Source of the DNA: Candidatus Rifleibacteriota bacterium | GTDB taxonomy: Bacteria > Riflebacteria > Ozemobacteria > Ozemobacterales > Ozemobacteraceae | DNA: 40,549 nt | NCBI GenBank assembly: GCA_029564115.1 | Contig: JAKQQP010000607.1 | Location: 1 to 40,549, forward strand | Direction: 5' to 3' | Shown: one piece after another, positions 16,143-24,290 of the stretch | Numbering within the stretch: the first letter of the stretch is position 1 | Layout: each line of letters begins with the position of its first letter | Made by a program: the position numbers and the translations under genes | The notes under the pieces: generated by a model | What the model saw: the letters and a program-made list of their open reading frames with translations, nothing else | Databases searched by the model: none | What the model was told of the DNA's origin: nothing

Positions 16143-16627
16143 TGATACGCTGGATAGTCACCGAAGACAAATTGCCTGCATTCTCTTATTACCCGCTTCT
16201 TGAGGCGGGTTTTGGTGTTTTTTTAATGCTGGCTGCTCTGACTGTGCCGATTCTATTTCTGGTCTACAATGGTATTAAGGCCGAACAATGGGCCGAGCTG
16301 CTTTTTTGTGCCGGTTTTTTTATAATGTTCATGTATCTCGGCAAATCTTTGACGTTCCAGAAAATGCACGCCAGGCTTACTCTTGATGGTTACCATTTTT
16401 ACCAGAGTCTTCGCGACCCCGCAGTCGAGCATCGGCTGACCCGCTCGCAATGGCTGGGCATAAGAACTTTTGATGAAAAAAGCGGCGAAGAGACCTATGT
16501 CGTTCTCAGGCTCAAAACCACTGATGGCGAGCTTGATTTTTATAAAAGCATCAACCGCAAAGAAATCAAAACTCTGGCAGAAGAGCTTGAAAAACTGCAC
16601 AAAAAAGCTGAGGAGGAAAAACAATGA
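16142..16627 (+). CDS. Small membrane protein of unknown function
   Basis: 161 residues. Two hydrophobic segments (about 20-42 and 48-66) are followed by a cytoplasm-like soluble domain with strand-rich text (HARLTLDGYHFYQSL, ETYVVLRLKTTDGELDFY) and a charged helical tail. This layout resembles bacterial PH-like membrane proteins, but I cannot confirm a family. The ATG shares its A with the previous stop (TAATG), and the end overlaps the GH13 gene by four bases (ATGA), so it is part of the operon. Confidence 0.75.
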   Translation: MIRWIVTEDKLPAFSYYPLLEAGFGVFLMLAALTVPILFLVYNGIKAEQWAELLFCAGFFIMFMYLGKSLTFQKMHARLTLDGYHFYQSLRDPAVEHRLTRSQWLGIRTFDEKSGEETYVVLRLKTTDGELDFYKSINRKEIKTLAEELEKLHKKAEEEKQ

Positions 16628-17916
16628 CGCACCCCATGTTGGGCAACGAAGGAATCAGGCTCTACAACCTTTACCCACGTCTGGCCGGCAGTATGAAAAA
16701 GTGGGCCGGGCATCTCGATCGCATCAAAGATATGGGCTTCAACGTCATCTGGGTCAATCCTTTTCACTACCCTGGCTTTAGCGGCAGTCTGTATTCGCCT
16801 AAAGATTACTACAAATTCAACCCGCTCTTCATCGACAACGGGGCCTCAAAGGCGCCTGCCGAACAACTGCGCGATTTTATCAACGATTGCCACAAACACG
16901 GGCTTCGTTTCATAATGGATCTTGTCATCAATCATACAGCCATAGATTGCCCCCTCATCCAGGAACACCCGGACTGGTACAAACACGACGAAAGCGGCAA
17001 AATTCTCAACCCTGGCGCCATGCACGATGGCAAATGGGTTGTCTGGGGCGATCTGGCCGAGGTCGACAACGAGTTTTCGCGTGACCGGGAAAACCTCTGG
17101 AACTTCTGGTGGCAGATGATGGAATATTACCTGGAAATGGGCGTCGACGGTTTCAGATGCGATATGGCCTATCAGGTACCGGCCGAACTCTGGAATCACC
17201 TGATTGCCAGGGCCCGGCAGAAACGCCCGGGTTGCCTTTTTCTGGCAGAGTCGCTTGGCTGTGACTTCAAGCAGGTTGAAGAGCTGGCACGCCTGGGCTT
17301 TGATTATCTTTTCAACTCTGTCAAATACTGGGATTTCAATGCCCCGTGGGGCATGGAACAATATTTTTCAACTTCGCCGCTGACGGCTTCGATCGCGTTT
17401 CCGGAATCTCACGACACTCCGCGGCTGATAAGCGAACATAATGGCGATCTGGCAGCTGTTAAACGCCAGATTTTGTTTTCTGCGATGTTCAGCAAAGGCT
17501 ACATGATTACCATGGGTTTTGAATTTGGCTTTCATAAGACCCTCAACGTCGTAAAAACCGATCCCACCTGGTGGGAAGAAACTGAAATAGACCTCAGCGC
17601 CTATTTGCGCAAGATTGCCGAACTGAAGCAGCGCTATGAAGTTCTCAACATCGAAACCGGCCTTGAAATCGTCGATCAGGCAAACTGGCCCAACGTGTTC
17701 TGTTTCAAGCGTTCCCAGCCCGGCATGAAATCAGTTTTCGTGGTTCTTAACAAAGACCGCAACAACAGTCAGAATGTTTATATTCCAGATCTTGAAAGCA
17801 TTCTGGGAGCCGGTCCTCTCGCCGATGTGAGCCCTGAATTCGAGCTTTCTGCCGTACCGCGCTGTCTCAACTATACCCTGCGGCCAGCCGAGGTCAAAAT
17901 CATAGCGCAGATCTGA
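16624..17916 (+). CDS. GH13 alpha-amylase-family enzyme
   Basis: 430 residues, no signal peptide, preceded by GAGGA and overlapping the previous stop (ATGA). All four GH13 regions are intact: DLVINHT (99-105), GFRCDMAY with Arg178 and nucleophile Asp180, FLAESLG with acid Glu209, and FPESHDTPR with His263-Asp264. It should be an active cytoplasmic alpha-glucan hydrolase or transferase. The specificity is not readable from these motifs. It closes the glycosyltransferase operon, which is unexpected company for a cytoplasmic glucan enzyme, and is followed by a terminator. Confidence 0.87.
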   Translation: MTHPMLGNEGIRLYNLYPRLAGSMKKWAGHLDRIKDMGFNVIWVNPFHYPGFSGSLYSPKDYYKFNPLFIDNGASKAPAEQLRDFINDCHKHGLRFIMDLVINHTAIDCPLIQEHPDWYKHDESGKILNPGAMHDGKWVVWGDLAEVDNEFSRDRENLWNFWWQMMEYYLEMGVDGFRCDMAYQVPAELWNHLIARARQKRPGCLFLAESLGCDFKQVEELARLGFDYLFNSVKYWDFNAPWGMEQYFSTSPLTASIAFPESHDTPRLISEHNGDLAAVKRQILFSAMFSKGYMITMGFEFGFHKTLNVVKTDPTWWEETEIDLSAYLRKIAELKQRYEVLNIETGLEIVDQANWPNVFCFKRSQPGMKSVFVVLNKDRNNSQNVYIPDLESILGAGPLADVSPEFELSAVPRCLNYTLRPAEVKIIAQI

Positions 17917-17937
17917 ACTCTCAGAAAAATCGACACA

Positions 17938-17969
17938 AAAAAGCCCCGACAGAACTGTCGGGGCTTTTT
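17938..17969. terminator. Bidirectional terminator between convergent genes
   Basis: AAAAAGCCCCGACAG (17938-17952) and CTGTCGGGGCTTTTT (17955-17969) are fully complementary. Flanking A and T runs let it serve both the GH13 operon and the minus-strand gene ending at 17991. Confidence 0.9.
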
Positions 17970-17990
17970 GGGCCTTAATCAGCAGGCAAA

Positions 17991-18626
17991 TCAGTTGGAA
18001 TCGCCTTTGCGCCCCTTCGGATTTGGTATAATCTGACCCTGAGGCACTGGCTGCTGAATCGGCATCATACCGGGAAACCCGGGGTTCTGTGAAAGCAGAC
18101 TCATGATGCGAGCCGAAACGGCGGCGTAAACTTCAGGTGTGTAGGTGTGCATTTCATGCAGAGCCAGTCGCCCGAAAGCATCGATGACAATAATGTTGGG
18201 AACATTGTAGTTGATACGAAGACCGCGGCCGATAACACCGTCCCAGTCCATTAAAACCGGTATGGGAGAATTGAAATCGCGCCACTGTCTGGTCACGGTG
18301 GCACGACTGGTCGACCAGGGAAACTTGCGCAGGTTCACGACCCAAAGAAGGTGGACGTGCCCGGGAAGACCGTATTCCTGACGAAATGTTTCGGCCCATT
18401 TGAGCATCTCATAGCGCTGGTAACGATGCCCGGTGAGAATGATAATGGGTTTGCCGCGCAGATAAGTGCTTACCCATCGCTGATTGTAGACATCTTCGAT
18501 GTCGAAGTGAACGAAAGGGGCGCCAATCTGAATCTTGTTTGCCGCTCCCCTGGCTGAGACCGTGCCGGGCTGCAGCATAACCGCCATGATGGCAAAAATG
18601 ACAAAGACGCGAATCATTCGGCCCAT
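17991..18626 (-). CDS. Exported thioredoxin-fold (TlpA/AhpC-like) protein lacking CxxC
   Basis: 211 residues from the ATG at 18626, which has GGAGG five bases upstream; the frame runs back to 18818 but without signal. The signal peptide MGRMIRVFVIFAIMAVMLQP ends near VSARG. The mature part has redoxin-like order: IGAPFVHFDIED, GKPIIILTGH, then PIPVLMDWDGVIGRGLRI and NVPNIIVIDAFGRL, which matches the cis-Pro region of thioredoxin folds. At the place of the redox CxxC stands GHRYQRY, so no disulfide chemistry is expected. A proline-rich, basic tail follows. The role is unknown. It is divergent from the sigma-54 activator. Confidence 0.65.
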   Translation of the reverse strand: MGRMIRVFVIFAIMAVMLQPGTVSARGAANKIQIGAPFVHFDIEDVYNQRWVSTYLRGKPIIILTGHRYQRYEMLKWAETFRQEYGLPGHVHLLWVVNLRKFPWSTSRATVTRQWRDFNSPIPVLMDWDGVIGRGLRINYNVPNIIVIDAFGRLALHEMHTYTPEVYAAVSARIMSLLSQNPGFPGMMPIQQPVPQGQIIPNPKGRKGDSN

Positions 18627-18682
18627 AATAACCTCCATGTTACTGTTGCTGAAACAAAAATATATCATGAAGCTGTAAAAAA

Positions 18683-18711
18683 GCGACAAAAAAAAAGACA
18701 GATGGTATAAT
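18683..18711 (+). promoter_or_regulatory. Promoter of the sigma-54 activator gene (very short leader)
   Basis: GCGACA (18683-18688), a 17-base spacer and TATAAT (18706-18711) with an extended -10 TGG. The start point would be near 18718, only about five bases before the ATG at 18723, so the mRNA would have no room for a Shine-Dalgarno. Confidence 0.6.
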
Positions 18712-18722
18712 GAGAGCCGAAA

Positions 18723-20204
18723 ATGAAAGACAATTCGCCATATCTTGAGGGTACTAACGATATAATTCCTTGCGGGGTCGCCTGTGAGGCACTTAATTTT
18801 CTGCAGCAGATTTATCATTCTGCACCGGTGGGTATGGCTGCAGTGGCACCAGATTTCAAAGTAATCAGATTGAATCAGCGCCTGGCCGATTTTGCCGGGA
18901 AACCTTCGTCAGATTGCCCGGGAATGACGCTTGAGCAGCTTTTCCCCAGGGCTGCTACTGCGCTGAAGCAAATTATTCTGAAGGTGATCACTGACGACAG
19001 TGCCCTGCTCAACCAGGAAATCAGTTTCCTCGAAACGAGCGGGCGGCAGTTTTTCTGGTCGGTCAATGCCTACCCTGTTACTTACGACCCTACAAGCAGT
19101 CTGACTGTCAATCTCATTGTTCACGACATTTCTGAGTTGCGCAATGCTCAGATCGGTCTCGAAAAAGCACTACAGGAAATAACTCACCTGCAGGAACAGC
19201 TTAGAAACGAGAACCAAAGTCTCAAAGAGCAGATTTCGCACATTGCCTCCGAAAACGACATGCTTGGCAGCAGCTCAAAAATGAAAAACGTAATCAGTCA
19301 GATTCACAAAGTTGCGCCCACCGAAGCGACGGTTCTGATAACCGGCGACACCGGAACCGGCAAAGAACTTGTCGCCCGCGAAATACACCGCTGCAGCCAG
19401 AGAGCCGGCCGACCTTTGGTGGTGGTCAACTGTGCCGCTCTGCCGGCCAATCTTATCGAGAGCGAGCTTTTTGGCCACGAAAAAGGTGCTTTTACCGGCG
19501 CCTTGAACCGCAAAACAGGCAAATTCGAGGTTGCCAGCGGTGGCACCATATTTCTCGATGAAATCGGCGAAATGCCGCTCGAGCTGCAGAGCAAACTTTT
19601 ACGCGTGCTGCAGGAAAATCAGCTTGAACGCATCGGCAGCAACAAATTGATAGATATAGACGTCAGGGTGATAGCCGCCACCAACCGCGATCTGAAAAAA
19701 CAGACCATCGACGGCAAATTCCGCGAAGATCTGTTTTTCCGTTTGAACGTCTTTCCGATTCACCTGCCGCCCCTGGCCGAACGCGAGGGCGATGTAATAG
19801 AAATAGCTACCAGTTTCATGAACCAGTTTGCCCGCAAACAGGGTAAAAACATTTTCCGAATATCACCTGACTCTCTGGCGAAGCTTCTTACTTATCAATG
19901 GCCCGGAAACATCAGAGAACTTAAAAACCTTATAGAACGGGCTGTTATTTTGTGTCACTCCGACACACTCGAGATCGAACTGCCTGATTTTCATAGCAAA
20001 TTACCCTCAGAGGCGAATTACAGCCGCACAGATGTTAAGAAAAATTTACGCGAAGTGGAAAAAACGCACATAATTGAAGTTTTAAACTCGACGTTCTGGC
20101 GCATTCGTGGTTCGGGCGGTGCCGCTGAACTGCTGGGCATGAAACCCACTACTCTCGAGTCTAGAATGGCAAAGCTGGGTATCAAACGCAGCACCCGCAG
20201 ATAG
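18723..20204 (+). CDS. Sigma-54-dependent transcriptional activator with PAS domain
   Basis: 493 residues. An N-terminal PAS-like sensor (about 25-140) is joined by a coiled-coil linker (about 145-185) to the AAA+ domain. Walker A is GDTGTGKE (208-215), the sigma-54 contact loop is GAFTGA (255-260), and [13 protein letters not shown] is Walker B. NIREL lies in the sensor II area (about 400-404). A FIS-type helix-turn-helix ends the protein (about 445-490). It should bind upstream DNA and drive sigma-54 RNA polymerase in response to a cytoplasmic signal; the ligand is unknown and there is no receiver domain. A consensus sigma-54 promoter lies ten bases behind its stop codon and is the obvious candidate target. 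Confidence 0.92.
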   Translation: MKDNSPYLEGTNDIIPCGVACEALNFLQQIYHSAPVGMAAVAPDFKVIRLNQRLADFAGKPSSDCPGMTLEQLFPRAATALKQIILKVITDDSALLNQEISFLETSGRQFFWSVNAYPVTYDPTSSLTVNLIVHDISELRNAQIGLEKALQEITHLQEQLRNENQSLKEQISHIASENDMLGSSSKMKNVISQIHKVAPTEATVLITGDTGTGKELVAREIHRCSQRAGRPLVVVNCAALPANLIESELFGHEKGAFTGALNRKTGKFEVASGGTIFLDEIGEMPLELQSKLLRVLQENQLERIGSNKLIDIDVRVIAATNRDLKKQTIDGKFREDLFFRLNVFPIHLPPLAEREGDVIEIATSFMNQFARKQGKNIFRISPDSLAKLLTYQWPGNIRELKNLIERAVILCHSDTLEIELPDFHSKLPSEANYSRTDVKKNLREVEKTHIIEVLNSTFWRIRGSGGAAELLGMKPTTLESRMAKLGIKRSTRR

Positions 20205-20213
20205 ATTTTAAAG

Positions 20214-20229
20214 TTGGCACGTAACTTGC
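20214..20229 (+). promoter_or_regulatory. Consensus sigma-54 (-24/-12) promoter
   Basis: TTGGCACGTAACTTGC matches the sigma-54 consensus TGGCACG-N4-TTGC at every fixed base; GG (20216-20217) and GC (20228-20229) are ten bases apart. Transcription would start near 20241. It lies ten bases behind the stop codon of a sigma-54 activator and points away from it. Confidence 0.85.
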
Positions 20230-20281
20230 GATATTAGTTATCAAGAGAAAACGAGCTTAACTTTAAAAGGCGGGCAAAAGT

Positions 20282-20389
20282 ATGATACTTATGTATAACC
20301 TTCTGCTGATCTGGGTAAGGTTCATGATGTTCGTATCTGCCGTTAAAAATGCTGCCTCGATTCAGAGCAAAGCAGCTGCCTGCCGCTGA
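20282..20389 (+). CDS. 35-residue hydrophobic microprotein under the sigma-54 promoter (predicted)
   Basis: An ATG at 20282 opens 35 codons ending with TGA at 20387-20389. The product starts MILMYNLLLIWVRFMMFVSA, a single probable membrane helix, and ends with a polar, basic, Ala-rich tail (KNAASIQSKAAACR). AAAGG at 20266-20270 is a Shine-Dalgarno candidate at a rather long distance of about 11 bases. It is the only ORF of note in the predicted sigma-54 transcript. A weak GCCG/CGGC stem with six T follows at 20382-20409. The alternative is that the transcript is a small RNA: AACCTT and AAGGTT inside the ORF can form a hairpin. Unlike any family I know. Confidence 0.4.
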   Translation: MILMYNLLLIWVRFMMFVSAVKNAASIQSKAAACR

Positions 20390-20586
20390 GTTCTATTACC
20401 GGCTTTTTTCTATCTTTATCTCTCCCACTACAACCTCAACGACCTCGTTCAAGACTGCTTTCTCTTAAAAAGAACTAATTTTAAAGCATCATGAGAACAG
20501 GTTAACAGAATTTTGACTTTTTTCTACCAGACTTTTCTACAGCACGATTCACAGCAATGCCAACGAATTTTCAAACTCTCCGATCG
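20390..20586. other. Non-coding stretch between microprotein and terminator
   Basis: A+T-rich, no plausible gene. TTGACT at 20513-20518 has no good -10 at 17 bases, so a separate small RNA ending at the 20587 terminator is possible but weakly supported. Confidence 0.3.
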
Positions 20587-20619
20587 AATACCATGCCCGC
20601 AGGGCGTGGTATTTTTTTT
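20587..20619 (+). terminator. Strong Rho-independent terminator of the sigma-54 transcript
   Basis: AATACCATGCCC (20587-20598) pairs with GGGCGTGGTATT (20602-20613) through a three-base loop, with one T-G wobble, followed by eight T. It would close a transcript of about 380 bases starting at the sigma-54 promoter. Confidence 0.9.
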
Positions 20620-20664
20620 GAATCAAAGTCGTTGAATCTTTGTAAAAAATGATCGTCAAAGGGA

Positions 20665-20693
20665 TTGCAGTCTATTCATTCGTGTTTTATCAT
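20665..20693 (+). promoter_or_regulatory. Promoter of the 20700 gene, apparently leaderless
   Basis: TTGCAG (20665-20670), a 17-base spacer and TATCAT (20688-20693). The expected start point, seven bases on, coincides with the A of the ATG at 20700. Confidence 0.5.
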
Positions 20694-20699
20694 ATCTGA

Positions 20700-21389
20700 A
20701 TGAAAAAAATTCTATTGCTGCTCAGCCTGGTTTTGTTTTTATCAAAAGGCGCTCCGGCCTGCGAAATGGGCCTGCACGAATGGGAACTCGCCTTCGACTA
20801 CAGTCTGCCGATTTCAGGCCCTATAGTGCCGGCACATGAGTTTTTAGTTTTATCCATTCGCTTTATCCCATCTGAATTGACCGAGTTAATATGGGTAGAT
20901 GAACAGAATCGCTCTACAGCCATGGTCGACTGGCTCAAAAACGCCCTGCCCAACTGGACGGCTTCTCTTCCCTTCAGGCCAACGAAGGCTGACGATCTTG
21001 GCAAAATCAAGCTGAAGCCGACAACAGCTATTTTAAAAACAACCGGTTACTCATTGCGTGTGGTGCTTTTTACCGACAAGCTGTCAAATCACCGTTGCAA
21101 ACAGCTCGTCATAACCCAGGAAGGCCGCCTGCGTCTGGCCATGCCGGCAGCTCCACAGCCGATCGCCGAGAACTACCCCTGCCGCAGCTGGGTCTCGATC
21201 TTTTTCTTCGATACACCGGTGCCGTCAAAGATTATCAGCGTTACTGCTTTTCCGGTAAGAAACACCAACTCAGAAATATATTTAAATGAAAAGTTCATAA
21301 CAGAACTTTTTTATCATGAACTGGTGCAACGCAGGCCGTCAGACTATATGTCGCCCTACCCTGACGGGTTCCCGCTTCTCGAATTTTAA
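20700..21389 (+). CDS. Exported protein of unknown function
   Basis: 229 residues. The signal peptide (MKKILLLLSLVLFLSKGAPA, cleavage near PA-C or CE) fixes the start at 20700 even though no Shine-Dalgarno precedes it. A Cys follows the hydrophobic core, but the context (GAPAC) is only a fair lipobox. The mature part looks like mixed alpha/beta with several Trp and Pro; no motif recognised. It converges on the pseudopilin genes with only three bases between the stop codons. Confidence 0.65.
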   Translation: MKKILLLLSLVLFLSKGAPACEMGLHEWELAFDYSLPISGPIVPAHEFLVLSIRFIPSELTELIWVDEQNRSTAMVDWLKNALPNWTASLPFRPTKADDLGKIKLKPTTAILKTTGYSLRVVLFTDKLSNHRCKQLVITQEGRLRLAMPAAPQPIAENYPCRSWVSIFFFDTPVPSKIISVTAFPVRNTNSEIYLNEKFITELFYHELVQRRPSDYMSPYPDGFPLLEF

Positions 21390-21392
21390 AAC

Positions 21393-21743
21393 TTAGGGAT
21401 TATTGTATTTGCTGTTGAGCGTATAGCTCTGCTTGTCGACAGAGCGACTATAGCCCCAGTTATCGACAGCATCGTCTTTGGGGTCTATTGGCAGCTCCAT
21501 CAGATATTTCGGCACAAGGTCGCTCAGAGCAGCCGGAAACTCGCCCTTGTCTGCTTTGTATTCCATCAGGGTCTTCTTGAGCAGATGCAGGTTGCCGCGC
21601 ATGATCGAGTCTTTGCTCTGCCCGACGTAATCTTGATAATAGGGCATGGCAAGCCCGACCAGGGCCGAGATAATGCCGACCACAACAAGCAGTTCGAGTA
21701 ATGAGAAACCTTTTTTATTACCAGTCAGAATAGTTGGTATCAT
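21393..21743 (-). CDS. Type II/IV pseudopilin (GspG-like)
   Basis: 116 residues. A short basic leader (MIPTILTGNKKG) is followed by the prepilin peptidase site G-FSLLELLVVVGI with Glu at position 5, a long hydrophobic helix, and a GspG-like C-terminal region (KADKGEFPAALSDLVPKYL, ELPIDPKDD, NWGYS). Processing by a prepilin peptidase and assembly into a short pseudopilus are expected. It starts 26 bases inside the upstream pseudopilin gene, so the two are translated together. No secretin, ATPase or PilC/GspF gene is in the window. Confidence 0.88.
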   Translation of the reverse strand: MIPTILTGNKKGFSLLELLVVVGIISALVGLAMPYYQDYVGQSKDSIMRGNLHLLKKTLMEYKADKGEFPAALSDLVPKYLMELPIDPKDDAVDNWGYSRSVDKQSYTLNSKYNNP

Positions 21744-22242
21744 CGATTGCCTTCTTCCAGCCGTCTACACCGGCTAAGGGATAACGAACGTCAAACACCC
21801 CGACAGCAGCCCCCGGGTCGGTCTGATTGAACAGCCAGGTGCCGTTGTCTCTCCTTACATCCCAGCAAAAAACGTCGCCTTTATCTTTAAAGGGGTTGCC
21901 CAGCGATTCAGAAGCGAGATAAGGCCCGGCATGCGCCCCTACTCTCAGTAGTGAAACAGGCATGGTGGCGGTAAGGCTGCCGAATGACGGCGGGTACGGG
22001 CTGCCACCGGTGGTATTGCGGGCAGCTACATAAGTGTCGATGCCGCGCCGAATCTCGAACAGCCTTTCCCGAAGCTGTTTTTCACGGGTTTTAACATACA
22101 CGATCTCGAGAGTTGGCATGGCAAAATACGACAACGCCAGCAGAATCGCCACCACCATAACCATTTCAATCAGGCTGAAGCCCGACTTTGCGCGAAATTG
22201 CGATGGCACGAATTTTGGTCTGCCAAAAAACAAACTCATCAT
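21718..22242 (-). CDS. Type II/IV pseudopilin, second gene
   Basis: 174 residues. The leader ends with KSG before FSLIEMVMVV, a standard prepilin cleavage site with Glu5, then a hydrophobic helix and a coiled stretch (TREKQLRERLFEIRRGIDTYV). The globular part has PYPPSFGSL and NPFKDKGDVFCWDVR, similar to GspG/GspH-like minor pseudopilins. The start is one of two adjacent ATGs (22242 or 22239), four bases behind the beta-CASP stop. No clear ribosome site, so coupled translation is likely. Confidence 0.85.
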   Translation of the reverse strand: MMSLFFGRPKFVPSQFRAKSGFSLIEMVMVVAILLALSYFAMPTLEIVYVKTREKQLRERLFEIRRGIDTYVAARNTTGGSPYPPSFGSLTATMPVSLLRVGAHAGPYLASESLGNPFKDKGDVFCWDVRRDNGTWLFNQTDPGAAVGVFDVRYPLAGVDGWKKAIDDTNYSDW

Positions 22243-22246
22243 TCAA

Positions 22247-23833
22247 TCAGTTCAGTTGAGCCAGAATTTCTGCGAGCTTCTTGCGACGTTCTTCTTCGTT
22301 TTTGTTGCTGCGCATAAAGTCGGCAAGACGCAGCATGAGGTCGGCATAAAGATTGTGAGAATCGCGACCGAGAGGTTTTGCCGCCCTGGGTTCGACTTTT
22401 TTTATCGCAGCAGCCTTGGCAGCAGCCGGTCCGATGGCAAGCAGATCGAATTCTTCGTTCATTCTGGGAGCGATGGCACTGAAGCCACGCTTCTGGTTAA
22501 GAAGGACGGCGAATTCATCGGCAGCGTCAGGCTCGCCATGTACAACAAAAACCTGGCAGCGAACTTCTTCTACAGCTGAAAGCCAGTTCAACAGACCGTT
22601 CTGGTCGGCGTGGCCACTGTAACCATAAATCTGTTCTATCTGGGCATTTACGGTCACTTCTTCGCCGTGAATGCGCACTTTTTTTGCACCCTCGATCAAC
22701 AGGCGCCCCAGTGTGCCTTCTGCCTGATACCCAACAAAAACGACTGTGTTTTCGGCGTTCCAGAGGTTGTGTTTCAGGTGGTGTTTGATGCGACCTGCAT
22801 CGCACATGCCACTTGCCGACATGATGACCAGATTGTTCTGCTGATTGAGAGCTTTCGATTCTTCGACGCTGTTGGTGAATCTGAAGTCGGAGTGATCGAA
22901 CAACCCGCCCATCTTTTGCATTACTTCGCGGGCGTCTTCGTCATAGCATTCGGGGTATTTTACGAAGACCTGGGTTATTTCTTTGGCCAGCGGTGAATCG
23001 ACAACGACCGGAATGTGTGAAATCTGCCCGCGTTCTTTAAGAACGAGAATATCATGCAGCATATCCTGGGTGCGCTCGAGGGCGAATGCCGGTATAATGA
23101 TCTTGCCGCCGCGTTTCTCGGCAGTTTTAAAAACTTCGGCGAGTCGCTGCAGCCGGTCTTCTTTGCTTACAGAGTCGCGATTGCGGTTTCCGTATGTCGA
23201 TTCGACAACCAGAAAATCTGTAGATTTAAAACGGTCCGGGTCATTGACAATCGGGTGATCGTCTTCGCCAAGGTCACCGGAAAAAACGATTTTGCGGGTC
23301 TGCCCAGCCTCTTCGAGCTCGATTTCGATGAACGATGAGCCGAGAACGTGCCCGGCGTTATGGTAGGTGACTCTGCAGCCTTTTGCCGGCTCGAAGCTTT
23401 CGTAACGATCGAGGCCTTTCAAAAGAGAAATGGCCTTTGCAGCGTCGTCTTCGTCATAGATCGGCTCGATCAGCGGCAGCCCCTTGCGTTCGTTGCGACG
23501 GTTTTTCTGCATGACTTCGATTTCCTGGATGTGCGCAGAATCGGGCAGAAGATGTTTTAAAATATCGACCGTCGGCTCGGTAGCATAAATAGGGCCGTTG
23601 AAGCCGTGCTTGACCAGCTTGGGCAGCAGCCCTGTATGGTCGATATGCGCATGGGTCACCAGCACAAAATCAATGCTTGTCGGGTCGTAGGCAAAATCTT
23701 TGTAGTTGTTTTCTTTGAGGGTTTTATTGCCCTGAAACATGCCACAGTCAACGAGAAACCGACAATTCGAACTTTCGACAAGGTAGTTTGAGCCGGTTAC
23801 ACAACCCGCAGCACCATGAAACGAAATCTTCAT
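22247..23833 (-). CDS. MBL-fold beta-CASP RNase (YSH1/CPSF73-like)
   Basis: 528 residues. Metallo-beta-lactamase motif HAHIDH (61-66) binds two zinc ions; FSGDLGEDDHP holds the following Asp motif, and the beta-CASP segment and SGMCDAGRIKHHL, GYQAEGTLGRLL and YGYSGHADQNGL complete the usual order of this family. Such proteins are endo/exonucleases acting on RNA in the cytoplasm. An extra C-terminal tail (about 465-528) is basic and helical. AAAGGA lies six bases before the ATG. It is followed directly by the two pseudopilin genes. Confidence 0.9.
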   Translation of the reverse strand: MKISFHGAAGCVTGSNYLVESSNCRFLVDCGMFQGNKTLKENNYKDFAYDPTSIDFVLVTHAHIDHTGLLPKLVKHGFNGPIYATEPTVDILKHLLPDSAHIQEIEVMQKNRRNERKGLPLIEPIYDEDDAAKAISLLKGLDRYESFEPAKGCRVTYHNAGHVLGSSFIEIELEEAGQTRKIVFSGDLGEDDHPIVNDPDRFKSTDFLVVESTYGNRNRDSVSKEDRLQRLAEVFKTAEKRGGKIIIPAFALERTQDMLHDILVLKERGQISHIPVVVDSPLAKEITQVFVKYPECYDEDAREVMQKMGGLFDHSDFRFTNSVEESKALNQQNNLVIMSASGMCDAGRIKHHLKHNLWNAENTVVFVGYQAEGTLGRLLIEGAKKVRIHGEEVTVNAQIEQIYGYSGHADQNGLLNWLSAVEEVRCQVFVVHGEPDAADEFAVLLNQKRGFSAIAPRMNEEFDLLAIGPAAAKAAAIKKVEPRAAKPLGRDSHNLYADLMLRLADFMRSNKNEEERRKKLAEILAQLN

Positions 23834-23858
23834 ACGGAGTCCTTTCAGCCTTTCGGGC

Positions 23859-24290
23859 TCAGGAAGAAATTTTTACCGAGGTACTGATCGGCAGCTTTTT
23901 ATTTTTTGCGTATGTAAGAAGCTTATCTTGCCTGATCGTGTGTTCTGTTTCGAATTCAGAGCCACGATCCGTTTTATAGCTGACCTTGACCATCTTACCC
24001 CAGACATTGAAAACGGTCGCAATCTCGGTGACCTTGCCGCCATCTGGTGCTTCAAAAATGCGGGGCAGAAAGCAGATCAGCCCATATCGCCCCGGGGCGA
24101 TGAGATAAACGTGCTGTTGAAGGTTCGGGGGCAGTCGCTTGTATTCTTCAGGGTAGAGGGGAAGATATGTCGCGACGGTGCCGAAGTCGCCCGGGTCGAT
24201 CAGGCCCGCGAAAGGTCGCGAAAAAGATTTTAAACCAAGGGCGTTAAGTATTTCATCGATGTGTTGTCGTGCAACTATTTTTACTGCCAT
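23859..24290 (-). CDS. Small cytoplasmic protein of unknown function
   Basis: 143 residues starting MAVKIVARQHIDEILNALGL; no signal peptide or membrane segment. The middle (LPPNLQQHVYLIAPGRYGL, CFLPRIFEAPDGGKVTEIATVF) looks like a compact beta domain and the tail is basic. No family recognised. It lies 25 bases upstream of the beta-CASP nuclease in the same direction and may belong to its operon. Confidence 0.65.
   Translation of the reverse strand: MAVKIVARQHIDEILNALGLKSFSRPFAGLIDPGDFGTVATYLPLYPEEYKRLPPNLQQHVYLIAPGRYGLICFLPRIFEAPDGGKVTEIATVFNVWGKMVKVSYKTDRGSEFETEHTIRQDKLLTYAKNKKLPISTSVKISS

Noticed and set aside
16887..17084. Small frames inside the GH13 gene and similar short frames in other genes
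   Set aside because: Short, no ribosome site, and within genes whose own frames carry complete catalytic motifs.
20513..20619. Separate small RNA from TTGACT (20513) to the terminator at 20619
   Set aside because: The best -10 at 17 bases is TCTACA, too weak to call. The sigma-54 promoter explains the terminator better.
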